DNA from: an uncultured Methylotenera sp.
Lineage (GTDB): Bacteria > Pseudomonadota > Gammaproteobacteria > Burkholderiales > Methylophilaceae
Assembly: GCA_937957775.1 (NCBI GenBank)
Contig: CALFXV010000086.1
Coordinates: 1 to 6,490, forward strand
Reading direction: 5' to 3'
Length of the DNA: 6,490 nucleotides
Position numbers and translations under genes: made by a program. Positions 1 to 6,066 of the stretch are shown piece by piece; the stretch's first letter is position 1; every line of letters starts with the position of its first letter. A model generated the notes under the pieces. It was not told the DNA's origin and ran no database searches. It saw nothing but the letters and a program-made list of their open reading frames with translations.

Positions 1-1718
1 ATCAAGGCTTGCACAAAACCGTCTTGTTCTATGGCCGTTTCAGCGGTGTTTTGCGCCTGCGCTTTCTCTTGGCTAATTTGCTGGGCGGGCGTGTTGCCAG
101 TGCCGCCCACACTAAAGTGCAGTTTGATTTTCTTATCAAAATACTGGTTAATCGCCGTGCTGAGTTTTTCTTGGTAATTAGGCAGCAATAAGTGCTTTTG
201 CATTTCCGGCACGCTTAGGCTGATGCTGTTTTCATCGTAGCTGATGAGTTCACAGTGCTGCGATAAGGCGCGCGCTAAACCCAGTTTTAGATTGTCCACC
301 AAGTTGCGCCAATCGCCATTAAATTGCCGGTTTAAGCCAGCGTCGCTAGTCATGGGCTCATTGTGGCTGTATTCGGCCTCTGCCGTAGGAATGGGCTCGC
401 TAGGCATGGCCTCTTCAATAGGCATTTCATCCATGCTAGGCGCTTGCGTGCTTTCTTCATGGGACGCTTGCGGACCTTCCTCGTGAGGCACTTGGGGTTT
501 GCTGGCCTCATTTGCCGCAACGCTTGCTACCGTCGCTGTTTCGGATGCTAGGCTTGCAACTGAGGCTGCGACCGGTGCGGGACTGGTCGTTTGCGGCTTA
601 AGCGCAGTGGGGCTGACGATGTTTAGCGCTTGGTCTTTAGGGCTGAACGCCAGCATGCGCAGCAAGCTCATGCTGAAGCCAGCCAATTCGTCAGGCGCTA
701 AGCCTATGTCACGTCTGCCCAGTAGGGCAATTTGGTAATACAACTGCAAGGTGGCTGCTGGTATTCTTTGCGCAAAATCCAGCAAGACGGCACGTTCGGG
801 TAAGTCATGGGCGACGCTGTCTGGGACTGTTTGTGCCACGGCTATTTGGTGCAGCAATTGCGCCAAATCGTTTAAGGCGCTTTCAAACGATAGGCTGCGC
901 TGTTCCATGGCGTTTGCTTGAGCTATTAAAGCTGGGCCGTCTTCAGCCAATAAAGCGTTAATAAGTTGGTATAAATAGCTTTGATCAATCGCACCCAGCA
1001 TGTCGCGCACTTCGGCTTCATTGACGCTTTGGCCGCCGTAAGCAATCGCTTGGTCGGTTAAGGATAGGGCGTCACGCATGCTGCCATCGGCTGCCCGGGC
1101 AATTAAGTGCAAGGCGCTGGCCTGATAAGGAATGGCCTCTTGGTTCAATATGTTTTGCAGGTGATCAATAATCGAGGTGCCGGCCATTTGCCTTAGATTG
1201 AATTGCAGGCAACGCGACAAGACCGTGACCGGTACTTTTTGTGGGTCGGTGGTGGCTAGGATGAATTTAACGTGCGCCGGTGGTTCTTCTAGCGTCTTTA
1301 GCATGGCATTGAAGGCGCTTTTCGACAGCATGTGCACTTCATCGATGATGTAGACTTTAAAGCGCCCGGCACTGGGTGCGTATTGGGCATTGTCCAGCAG
1401 GTCGCGCATGGCGTCGACTTGCGTGTTGCTGGCGGCATCCACCTCGATTAAATCAACAAAGCGTCCGCGGTCAATTTCCGTGCAGGCACTGCATACGCCG
1501 CATGGCTTAGCGCTGATGCCGGTTTCACAATTCAGTGATTTGGCTAAGATACGGGCTAGGGTGGTTTTCCCTACGCCGCGGGTGCCAGTAAAAAGGTAGG
1601 CATGATGCAGACGCTGTTGGTCCAAGGCATTGCTTAAGGCCCGCACCACATGGTCTTGTCCAACCAGGGTTTCGAATGATTTAGGGCGCCATTTACGGGC
1701 CAGTACTTGGTAGCTCAT
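1..1718 (-). CDS. dnaX: DNA polymerase III subunit tau/gamma (3' end cut by window edge)
   Basis: Clamp-loader ATPase of the replicative polymerase; tau also links the loader to the polymerase core and DnaB helicase (family knowledge). The frame is open from ATG at 1718 to the left edge, 572 codons without a stop. It begins MSYQVLARKWRPKSF, a family hallmark. Visible motifs: Walker A GTRGVGKT (residues 45-52), four zinc-binding cysteines (C64, C73, C76, C79), Walker B IIDEVH (124-129), and sensor motif SRC (168-170). An AAA+ lid and helical collar run to about residue 365. A linker rich in Ala, Pro, Ser and Glu follows (about 370-455), then a tau C-terminal domain (about 460 onward). The last readable residues, DGFVQAL, match the usual tau end, so probably only some 10-25 residues are missing. 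No Shine-Dalgarno is evident before the ATG, but the N-terminus fits the family well. The gene lies about 100 bases downstream of ffs. Identification is certain; whether a separate gamma form is made is unknown. Confidence 0.97.
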   Translation of the reverse strand, partial: MSYQVLARKWRPKSFETLVGQDHVVRALSNALDQQRLHHAYLFTGTRGVGKTTLARILAKSLNCETGISAKPCGVCSACTEIDRGRFVDLIEVDAASNTQVDAMRDLLDNAQYAPSAGRFKVYIIDEVHMLSKSAFNAMLKTLEEPPAHVKFILATTDPQKVPVTVLSRCLQFNLRQMAGTSIIDHLQNILNQEAIPYQASALHLIARAADGSMRDALSLTDQAIAYGGQSVNEAEVRDMLGAIDQSYLYQLINALLAEDGPALIAQANAMEQRSLSFESALNDLAQLLHQIAVAQTVPDSVAHDLPERAVLLDFAQRIPAATLQLYYQIALLGRRDIGLAPDELAGFSMSLLRMLAFSPKDQALNIVSPTALKPQTTSPAPVAASVASLASETATVASVAANEASKPQVPHEEGPQASHEESTQAPSMDEMPIEEAMPSEPIPTAEAEYSHNEPMTSDAGLNRQFNGDWRNLVDNLKLGLARALSQHCELISYDENSISLSVPEMQKHLLLPNYQEKLSTAINQYFDKKIKLHFSVGGTGNTPAQQISQEKAQAQNTAETAIEQDGFVQAL

Positions 1719-1794
1719 GAGATTAATGCGTCTGCTTTCATTGGCTAATTTAATCGAATTGTTTACCCGCGCTAGCACCTTAATCTAACTGCTA

Positions 1795-1811
1795 GGCAAG
1801 CTTTGCTTGCC
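1795..1811 (-). terminator. Perfect hairpin just after ffs, possible terminator or processing stem
   Basis: GGCAAGC and GCTTGCC form a perfect 7-bp stem around a 3-base loop, starting 12 bases after the closing stem of the SRP RNA on the minus strand. The position suits a 3' terminator or an RNA processing signal. There is no run of T after it on either strand (minus strand continues TAGCAGTTAGATTAAG), so a classical intrinsic terminator is not supported. It could also simply lie in the dnaX leader. Confidence 0.35.
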
Positions 1812-1823
1812 ATAATAAGGGGA

Positions 1824-1917
1824 GGCGAGCCTTGCCCCCGGCACTTGCTCAATAGTTGTGGCTGCTTGCTTCCGCACCTGACCAGATTGGCTACTTCACA
1901 ATGCGGGGAGGCCCGCC
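1824..1917 (-). ncRNA. ffs: 4.5S signal recognition particle RNA (bacterial small SRP RNA)
   Basis: RNA scaffold of the signal recognition particle: it binds Ffh and directs inner-membrane proteins to FtsY and the translocon (family knowledge). On the minus strand, bases 1883 to 1860 hold the conserved apical domain: GGTCAGG, then a GGAA tetraloop closed by GC/GC (GCGGAAGC), then AAGCAGCC. This differs from the E. coli apical domain only at the tetraloop-closing pair, and the change is compensated on both sides. The ends pair to make the expected long rod: GGCGGGCCT at the 5' side with AGGCTCGCC at the 3' side (one G-U pair), then CCCC with GGGG and GCA with TGC. The pairing limits give about 94 nt, within the usual range for the small form; true ends may differ by a few bases. 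It sits directly upstream of dnaX, a common location in proteobacteria. The gene is not protein coding, so an ORF scan misses it. Confidence 0.93.
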
Positions 1918-1925
1918 AAGTAGGC

Positions 1926-1961
1926 ATTTTACAATACTTTAAGGACTAGTCTGCAGTGCAA
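1926..1961 (-). promoter_or_regulatory. Possible ffs promoter elements
   Basis: On the minus strand a TAAAAT box (1931-1926) lies 8 bases before the inferred 5' end of the SRP RNA, as expected for a -10 element. A TTGCAC sequence (1961-1956) resembles a -35 box but is 24 bases from TAAAAT, too far for a normal sigma-70 promoter. The alternative -10 TATTGT (1936-1931) gives 19-base spacing but sits 13 bases from the RNA start. A promoter is expected in this 56-base gap; the exact boxes are uncertain. Confidence 0.3.
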
Positions 1962-1973
1962 ATATAGAATATT

Positions 1974-2492
1974 TTAAGCACCAAGGTTATCTATTAGTTT
2001 GCTGCTGCTTTTCCACAGCAAATAGACCCGGCAATCAAACTCCAGTTGGTGGTAACGGGGCTCCATGTGTAAACAAAGTTGGTAGAAGGCTTTGTCGTGG
2101 TTACGTTCTTTTAAATGCGCCAATTCGTGCACAACGATCATGCGCAAGAAGTCCGCTGGGCTGCTTTTGAAAAAGCTGGCTATGCGAATTTCCTTCTTGG
2201 TTTTTAGCTTGCTGCCTTGCACTCTGGCTATGCTGGTATTCAGCCCCAGCGCGTGGTGAGCCACGGTCAGTTTGCTGTCGTAATGGACCTTATCTAGGGC
2301 TGGGGCGTTGCGTAGGAAGCTTAGCCTAATGTCATTGCTGTATTGGTAGAGGGCTTTGTCGGTTTGCACGCTGTGCGCATTAGGGTAGCGCTCGTTTAGG
2401 TAATCGGCCAGCTTGTCTTGCGCCTGCAGTTGACGAATTTTCTCCTGCAATTGGATGGGGTAGTGTTGCAGAAAAGGCAGCGGGGTGGTCAT
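1974..2492 (-). CDS. YgjP-like zinc metallopeptidase domain protein (DUF45/M48 type)
   Basis: A 172-residue cytosolic protein with no signal peptide or membrane segment. The C-terminal half has the zinc motif HELAH (residues 122-126; H122 and H126 as ligands, E123 catalytic) and a further His at 132 in HLKERNH, the spacing seen in the YgjP/WLM metallopeptidase group. Further conserved-looking stretches are DKALYQY (45-51), the basic KLKTKKEIR (95-103), and the tail YHQLEFDCRVYL (147-158). The sequence resembles the M48-family YgjP-like proteins of about 170 residues common in pseudomonads and betaproteobacteria. The substrate is not established from sequence. The ATG is 30 bases after the fdxA terminator stem and has no evident Shine-Dalgarno, so its promoter is unclear: it may depend on read-through or on a promoter inside the fdxA 3' end. 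No in-frame Met before residue 118 offers a better start. ffs lies downstream on the same strand. Confidence 0.88.
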   Translation of the reverse strand: MTTPLPFLQHYPIQLQEKIRQLQAQDKLADYLNERYPNAHSVQTDKALYQYSNDIRLSFLRNAPALDKVHYDSKLTVAHHALGLNTSIARVQGSKLKTKKEIRIASFFKSSPADFLRMIVVHELAHLKERNHDKAFYQLCLHMEPRYHQLEFDCRVYLLWKSSSKLIDNLGA

Positions 2493-2514
2493 GAGCAGTA
2501 GTTGGGTTGAGGTT

Positions 2515-2544
2515 AAAATGCAAAAGGAGGCCTAAGCCTCCTTT
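2515..2544 (-). terminator. Intrinsic terminator of fdxA
   Basis: Read on the minus strand, AAAGGAGGC and GCCTCCTTT form a perfect 9-bp stem around a TTAG loop (bases 2544-2523). The T-rich tail TTTTGCATTTT overlaps the end of the stem. It begins 18 bases after the fdxA stop codon. On the plus strand the stem is followed by GTCTTC, a much weaker tail, so it acts mainly on leftward transcription. Confidence 0.85.
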
Positions 2545-2562
2545 GTCTTCAATCCTATTGAG

Positions 2563-2886
2563 CTATTCGATCAGTAAATCACGTTTGCCCGGCACGCCGT
2601 TCATGGCTTCGGCATCCTCCAGGGCGGCTTTGCGTGAAGTGATTACTGGCCAAAGGGCCGCTAAGCGAGCGTTCAGTGCAATGAACTCTTGTTGATCAGC
2701 CGGCACATCATCTTCGGCAAAGATGGCTTCAGCCGGGCATTCTGCCACGCATAGGGTGCAGTCTATGCACTCGTCTGGGTTGATGGCTAGGAAGTTTGGG
2801 CCTTCCACAAAGCAATCAACCGGACAAACATCAACGCAATCGGTAAATTTGCATTGAATACAATTTTCGGTAACGACGTAAGTCAT
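2563..2886 (-). CDS. fdxA: 7Fe ferredoxin ([3Fe-4S][4Fe-4S], FdxA/FdI type)
   Basis: Small cytosolic electron carrier of 107 residues, the normal family length. It closely follows Azotobacter vinelandii ferredoxin [22 protein letters not shown] at the start, DECIDCTLC in the middle, and the long C-terminal extension beginning [15 protein letters not shown]. By analogy with FdI, C9, C17 and C50 hold the [3Fe-4S] cluster, and C21, C40, C43 and C46 hold the [4Fe-4S] cluster. C12 and C25 are the extra, usually non-ligand cysteines. The start is set by a good Shine-Dalgarno (AAAGGA) 7 bases before the ATG. The gene follows cysN after 101 bases and ends at its own strong terminator, so it may be a single-gene unit or a read-through cistron of the sulfate operon. 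Its redox partner cannot be read from sequence; a link to sulfite reduction is only a guess from position. Confidence 0.96.
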   Translation of the reverse strand: MTYVVTENCIQCKFTDCVDVCPVDCFVEGPNFLAINPDECIDCTLCVAECPAEAIFAEDDVPADQQEFIALNARLAALWPVITSRKAALEDAEAMNGVPGKRDLLIE

Positions 2887-2893
2887 GTCTTAT

Positions 2894-2899
2894 TCCTTT
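2894..2899 (-). promoter_or_regulatory. Strong ribosome binding site of fdxA
   Basis: AAAGGA on the minus strand, 7 bases before the fdxA ATG. It is the only good Shine-Dalgarno match among the starts in this window, which fixes the fdxA start and suggests it is translated strongly. Confidence 0.8.
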
Positions 2900-2948
2900 A
2901 GGACTAAATTTGCTTTAAAGCGTATTTTAATGGAAATCGCCTGTTTAT

Positions 2949-2979
2949 TAAATCAATAAATGCTCGCGCTGGGCGAAGC
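2949..2979 (-). terminator. Possible weak terminator after cysN
   Basis: On the minus strand, 8 bases after the cysN stop, GCTTCGC and GCGCGAGC can pair through 7 bp (one G-T pair, one bulged C) around a CCA loop. The tail ATTTATTGATTT is T-rich but broken. This could end or attenuate the sulfate operon before fdxA. The same gap also contains the TTTATT/AATAAA inverted repeat at 2944-2960 and AT-rich DNA where an fdxA promoter could lie, but no convincing -35/-10 pair was found. Confidence 0.35.
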
Positions 2980-2987
2980 CATTAAAT

Positions 2988-4271
2988 TTATACAATCATG
3001 CCTGCACCAACGGTGTTGTTAGTGCTTTCGTCTATGACAATAAAAGCGCCAGTAGCTCGGTTAGCGCTGTAGCTGTCTACCATCAGCGCTTGGGCCAATT
3101 TAAAGCTGATGCGGGCGATGTCGTTCATTTTAAGATCGCTGCTGGCTTGCTGTTCCAGGGTGTTGACGTCTACTTTGTATTGTATGGCGCCTACCCTGGC
3201 CTTGGATTCCCGTGTGGTGTGGCGAATGATATAGGTCCTAGCGGTTGATAGCGGCGTTTCAGACAGCCAGCAAACGAAGGCGTCGATTTGCTTGACAGGT
3301 TCATGTGCTTCGCTGGATTTAACGATCATGTCGCCGCGTGAGGTGTCGATTTCGTCCTCCAATAGCAGGGTGACGCTTTGCTCGGTTTTGGCTGAATGTA
3401 AATTGGCCTCGCCCAATTGGATGGCTTTAACCTTAGATTGGTAACCATTCGGGAGTACCGTTACGGCATCGCCCACGGCAATTTCACCAGATTCGATGCG
3501 GCCCATAAAGCCGCGGTAGTCATGCAATTCGGCATCGGCGCTGGCGTGTGGACGGCAAACAAATTGCACCGGGAAGCGGAAAGCTTCTTGGCTTTCGGTG
3601 TGCGCTGCCGGCGCTTTTTCCAATATTTCCAACAAGGTTTCACCTTGATACCAGTCCATGTTATCCAAACGGTCTACCAGCATGTCACCAGCTAAGGCCG
3701 ATATAGGAATAAAACGGATGTCACGGGCTTGCGCTAAACCGATTTCTTTGGCAAAAGCCAAGTAGTCGGCGCAGATTTTGTCGTAGCTGGCTTGGTCGTA
3801 ATTAACCAAATCCATTTTATTCACCGCCACCACTATGTGCTGTATGCCGACCAAATGCGCTAAGTAACTATGGCGACGGGTTTGCGTTAGCACGCCACGG
3901 CGAGCGTCTATCAATATGATGGCCAGATTGGCGGTGGAAGCGGCGGTCACCATGTTGCGTGTGTATTGCTCGTGGCCAGGCGCATCGGCAATGATGTATT
4001 TGCGTGTGCCGGTTGAAAAATAGCGGTAGGCCACGTCTATGGTGATGCCTTGTTCCCGTTCAGCTTGCAGGCCGTCGGTTAGCAAGGATAAATCCACCGC
4101 GCTTAAGCCACGCTTTTCCGAGGTGCGTGACATTTGCGTTAAGGTATCGGCCAAGATGGTTTTGCTGTCGAATAGCAAGCGGCCAATTAGCGTACTTTTG
4201 CCGTCGTCTACCGAGCCGCAGGTCATGAAGCGCAACAGGCTGTCGTTATGTGGTGTGTGGTGTGTGGTCAT
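2988..4271 (-). CDS. cysN: Sulfate adenylyltransferase subunit 1 (GTPase subunit)
   Basis: Large GTP-binding subunit of ATP sulfurylase. GTP hydrolysis by CysN drives the otherwise unfavourable formation of adenosine 5'-phosphosulfate (APS) by CysD in the cytosol. The protein has 427 residues and an EF-Tu-like layout. Motifs: G1 GSVDDGKST (19-27), G2 GITID (75-79), G3 DAPGHEQ (96-102), G4 NKMD (151-154), G5 SAL (191-193). Two beta-barrel domains follow from about residue 235, and it ends NNTVGAGMIV, a typical CysN C-terminus. There is no APS kinase (CysC) domain after it, unlike CysNC fusions; it is shorter than E. coli CysN (475). The ATG at 4271 has no clear Shine-Dalgarno, and codons 2-8 lie in a 7-bp tandem repeat. 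Met16, just before the P-loop, would leave almost no N-terminus, so 4271 is preferred. It is separated from cysD by 84 bases, a looser joint than elsewhere in the operon. Confidence 0.96.
   Translation of the reverse strand: MTTHHTPHNDSLLRFMTCGSVDDGKSTLIGRLLFDSKTILADTLTQMSRTSEKRGLSAVDLSLLTDGLQAEREQGITIDVAYRYFSTGTRKYIIADAPGHEQYTRNMVTAASTANLAIILIDARRGVLTQTRRHSYLAHLVGIQHIVVAVNKMDLVNYDQASYDKICADYLAFAKEIGLAQARDIRFIPISALAGDMLVDRLDNMDWYQGETLLEILEKAPAAHTESQEAFRFPVQFVCRPHASADAELHDYRGFMGRIESGEIAVGDAVTVLPNGYQSKVKAIQLGEANLHSAKTEQSVTLLLEDEIDTSRGDMIVKSSEAHEPVKQIDAFVCWLSETPLSTARTYIIRHTTRESKARVGAIQYKVDVNTLEQQASSDLKMNDIARISFKLAQALMVDSYSANRATGAFIVIDESTNNTVGAGMIV
4248..4268 (-). repeat. 7-bp tandem repeat, three copies, at the cysN start
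   Basis: Directly after the cysN ATG the minus strand reads ACCACAC, ACCACAC, ACCACAT: two perfect copies and one with a single mismatch, encoding TTHHTPH. Because 7 is not a multiple of 3, gain or loss of a unit would shift the cysN frame. Three copies is short, and a partial related unit (ACCACAG) lies just before the ATG. It may be plain low-complexity sequence. Confidence 0.6.
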
Positions 4272-4319
4272 AGTGTCTGTGGTCTAAAATCAATGTTCAG
4301 TAGGACGGACTAGCGCTGC

Positions 4320-4346
4320 TTTTATGGCAGTTGCTCCGGCATAAAA
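4320..4346 (-). other. Inverted repeat in the cysD-cysN spacer
   Basis: Bases 4320-4326 (TTTTATG) and 4340-4346 (CATAAAA) are perfect inverted copies around a 13-base loop. They lie in the 84-base spacer, just after the cysD stop codon on the minus strand. The stem is AT-rich and has no T-run behind it, so it is not a convincing terminator. It could be an RNA stability element, a regulator site or chance. No promoter or riboswitch was recognised in the spacer. Confidence 0.3.
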
Positions 4347-4355
4347 CAGGCGAAA

Positions 4356-5297
4356 TTAAAAGTAACCTTCCTTTTTACGTTGTTCCATAGAAGCATCGGA
4401 GGTTTGGTCGTCTAAACGGGTGGCACCGCGTTCGGTGATGGTCGATGTGGCGGTTTCCAGCACGATTTTTTCTATGCTGTCTGCGTCGGACAACACTGGT
4501 GCCGTGCAACTGATGTCGCCCACGGTTCTGAAGCGGACTTGCATGTTAATGATGTCTTCACCGGCTTTAGCTGGGTTGGCAATGTCGCCGTTCACCAAAG
4601 GCACGTTCACCGGCACGATGGATCCGCCACGCATGACCACGTCACGTTGATGGGCGAAATAGATGCTAGGCAAGGCCAGTTTTTCGCGTTCTATGTATTG
4701 CCATACGTCCATTTCCGTCCAGTTGGAAATAGGGAAAGCACGTATGTTTTCACCTTTATGGCTACGGGCGTTATACAAATTCCATAATTCTGGGCGTTGA
4801 TTTTTTGGGTCCCATTGGCCAAACTCATCACGGAAACTCATGATACGTTCTTTAGCGCGGGCTTTTTCTTCGTCGCGTCTGGCGCCGCCTATGCAGCAAT
4901 CAAAACCAAATTCTTCTATGGCTTCCAATAAGGTCACGGATTGGTGTTTATTGCGCGATTCATCGGCTGATTTGAGCACCACCGTGCCGCGTTGCATGGA
5001 GTCCTCGACCGAGCGCACGATTAAGCGCTCGCCCAATTCGGCCGCACGTTGATCACGGAAATCGATGACTTCTTTGTAGTTGTGGCCGGTATCGATGTGC
5101 ATCAAAGGGAAGGGGAAGCGACCTGGTCTAAACGCTTTCTCCGCCAAGCGCAAGATACAAAGCGAATCCTTACCGCCGGAAAATAGCAAGACCGGGTTGC
5201 TGCATTGACCGGCTACCTCGCGCAAAATGTAGATGGCTTCTGATTCCAACCAATCTAAATGGGATAAAGCTTGTTGTTTTGATGTGTGTGTAGTCAT
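4356..5297 (-). CDS. cysD: Sulfate adenylyltransferase subunit 2
   Basis: Catalytic ATP sulfurylase subunit: ATP + sulfate -> APS + pyrophosphate, working as a complex with CysN in the cytosol. The protein has 313 residues, close to E. coli CysD (302). It belongs to the PP-loop (adenine nucleotide alpha hydrolase) superfamily, with the ATP pyrophosphate-binding loop SGGKDS at 40-45, HIDTG at 67-71, the basic GGARRDEEKARAKER at 137-151, FPISNWTEMDVWQYI at 188-202, and the characteristic C-terminus RKKEGYF. The ATG lies 8 bases after the cysH stop and has no Shine-Dalgarno (upstream is AATTTAACTT), so translation is probably coupled to cysH. The N-terminus MTTHTSKQQALSHLDWLE aligns well with the family, which supports the start. 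Confidence 0.97.
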   Translation of the reverse strand: MTTHTSKQQALSHLDWLESEAIYILREVAGQCSNPVLLFSGGKDSLCILRLAEKAFRPGRFPFPLMHIDTGHNYKEVIDFRDQRAAELGERLIVRSVEDSMQRGTVVLKSADESRNKHQSVTLLEAIEEFGFDCCIGGARRDEEKARAKERIMSFRDEFGQWDPKNQRPELWNLYNARSHKGENIRAFPISNWTEMDVWQYIEREKLALPSIYFAHQRDVVMRGGSIVPVNVPLVNGDIANPAKAGEDIINMQVRFRTVGDISCTAPVLSDADSIEKIVLETATSTITERGATRLDDQTSDASMEQRKKEGYF

Positions 5298-5305
5298 AAG
5301 TTAAA

Positions 5306-6061
5306 TTATTTTTTTACGTGCAATCCGCATTCTTTGTTTAAGGGGTCTTCCCACCACCAGCGACCGGCACGGATGTCTTCGCCCATGGCAATGGCGCGCG
5401 TGCAAGGGGCGCAACCTATGCTGGGGTAGAATTGTTCGTGCAATTGATTGTACGGCACGTCATGCATGTGCACGTAGGCCCATACTTCCTGCTCGGTCCA
5501 GTCGCTTAATGGGTTGAATTTTTCCAGTTTATTGCCCTCATCAAACTCGCGGACTGGCAGGCTGCTGCGTGTGCTGGCTTGCGCCGCACGCATGCCGGTT
5601 ACCCAAGCATCTTGGCCGGCTAATGCGCGTTGCAGCGGCTCCACCTTGCGCATGCTGCAGCAATCTTTACGTAAGTTGATGCTGTTGTAAAAGGCATTGA
5701 TGCCGTGCGTTTGAACGTAGCGTTCAACCGCCTCATGTTGTGGGAAATAAAGCGTCAATTTGGTTTGGTAATGGGCTTCAACACGCGCCATCAAATCATA
5801 GGTTTCTGCCGGCAAACGTCCGGTATCCAATGAGAATAGGCTGATGGGCAGTTTTTTGCGCAAAATGATGTCGGTCAACACCATGTCTTCTGCGCTGAAA
5901 CTGTTGGCAAAACTAATGCGCTTAAGCGTGGCGCAAGCCTCGGTTAATAAGCGGCTTACTTGCGCGGCTTTGGAATCGACGCTGGCCACTAGGTTGGCGG
6001 TCAACTCAGGATGTATTGCTGGGTTGGCGGCGCTGGGTTTTAAAGAAGAGGTGACGGACAT
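5306..6061 (-). CDS. cysH: Assimilatory adenylyl-sulfate (APS) reductase, Fe-S type
   Basis: Reduces APS to sulfite and AMP with thioredoxin-type electrons, the step after CysDN. The protein has 251 residues. Phosphate-binding region: SFSAED (54-59) and LDTGR (78-82). Two cysteine pairs, CC at 134-135 and CAPC at 217-220, are the [4Fe-4S] ligands that mark APS-reducing enzymes and are absent from PAPS reductases such as E. coli CysH. The catalytic cysteine is C245 in ECGLHV near the C-terminus, within the usual KECGLH motif. The arginine- and tryptophan-rich GEDIRAGRWWWE (227-238) is also typical. The ATG is 5 bases after the stop of the DUF934 gene, with no clear Shine-Dalgarno, suggesting translational coupling. 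The gene ends in a run of seven A (codons for KK then TAA). It is often annotated as phosphoadenylyl-sulfate reductase, but the cysteine pairs and the lack of a CysC in the window favour APS as substrate. Confidence 0.95.
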   Translation of the reverse strand: MSVTSSLKPSAANPAIHPELTANLVASVDSKAAQVSRLLTEACATLKRISFANSFSAEDMVLTDIILRKKLPISLFSLDTGRLPAETYDLMARVEAHYQTKLTLYFPQHEAVERYVQTHGINAFYNSINLRKDCCSMRKVEPLQRALAGQDAWVTGMRAAQASTRSSLPVREFDEGNKLEKFNPLSDWTEQEVWAYVHMHDVPYNQLHEQFYPSIGCAPCTRAIAMGEDIRAGRWWWEDPLNKECGLHVKK

Positions 6062-6066
6062 GAGGC

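Noticed and set aside
9..738. Several plus-strand open frames of 60-80 codons
   Set aside because: They lie opposite dnaX, whose minus-strand frame is open throughout with clear family motifs. The plus-strand peptides are low-complexity and match no family I recognise.
1719..1794. A dnaX promoter in the leader
   Set aside because: AT-rich hexamers such as TTAAAT occur, but no -35 partner at acceptable spacing was found.
2944..2960. TTTATT/AATAAA inverted repeat before fdxA as a regulator operator
   Set aside because: It is only 6 bp, AT-rich and in an AT-rich spacer; chance is a sufficient explanation without conservation data.
3417..5052. Plus-strand open frames opposite cysN and cysD
   Set aside because: They are antisense shadows of highly conserved genes, with no ribosome binding sites and no recognisable domains.
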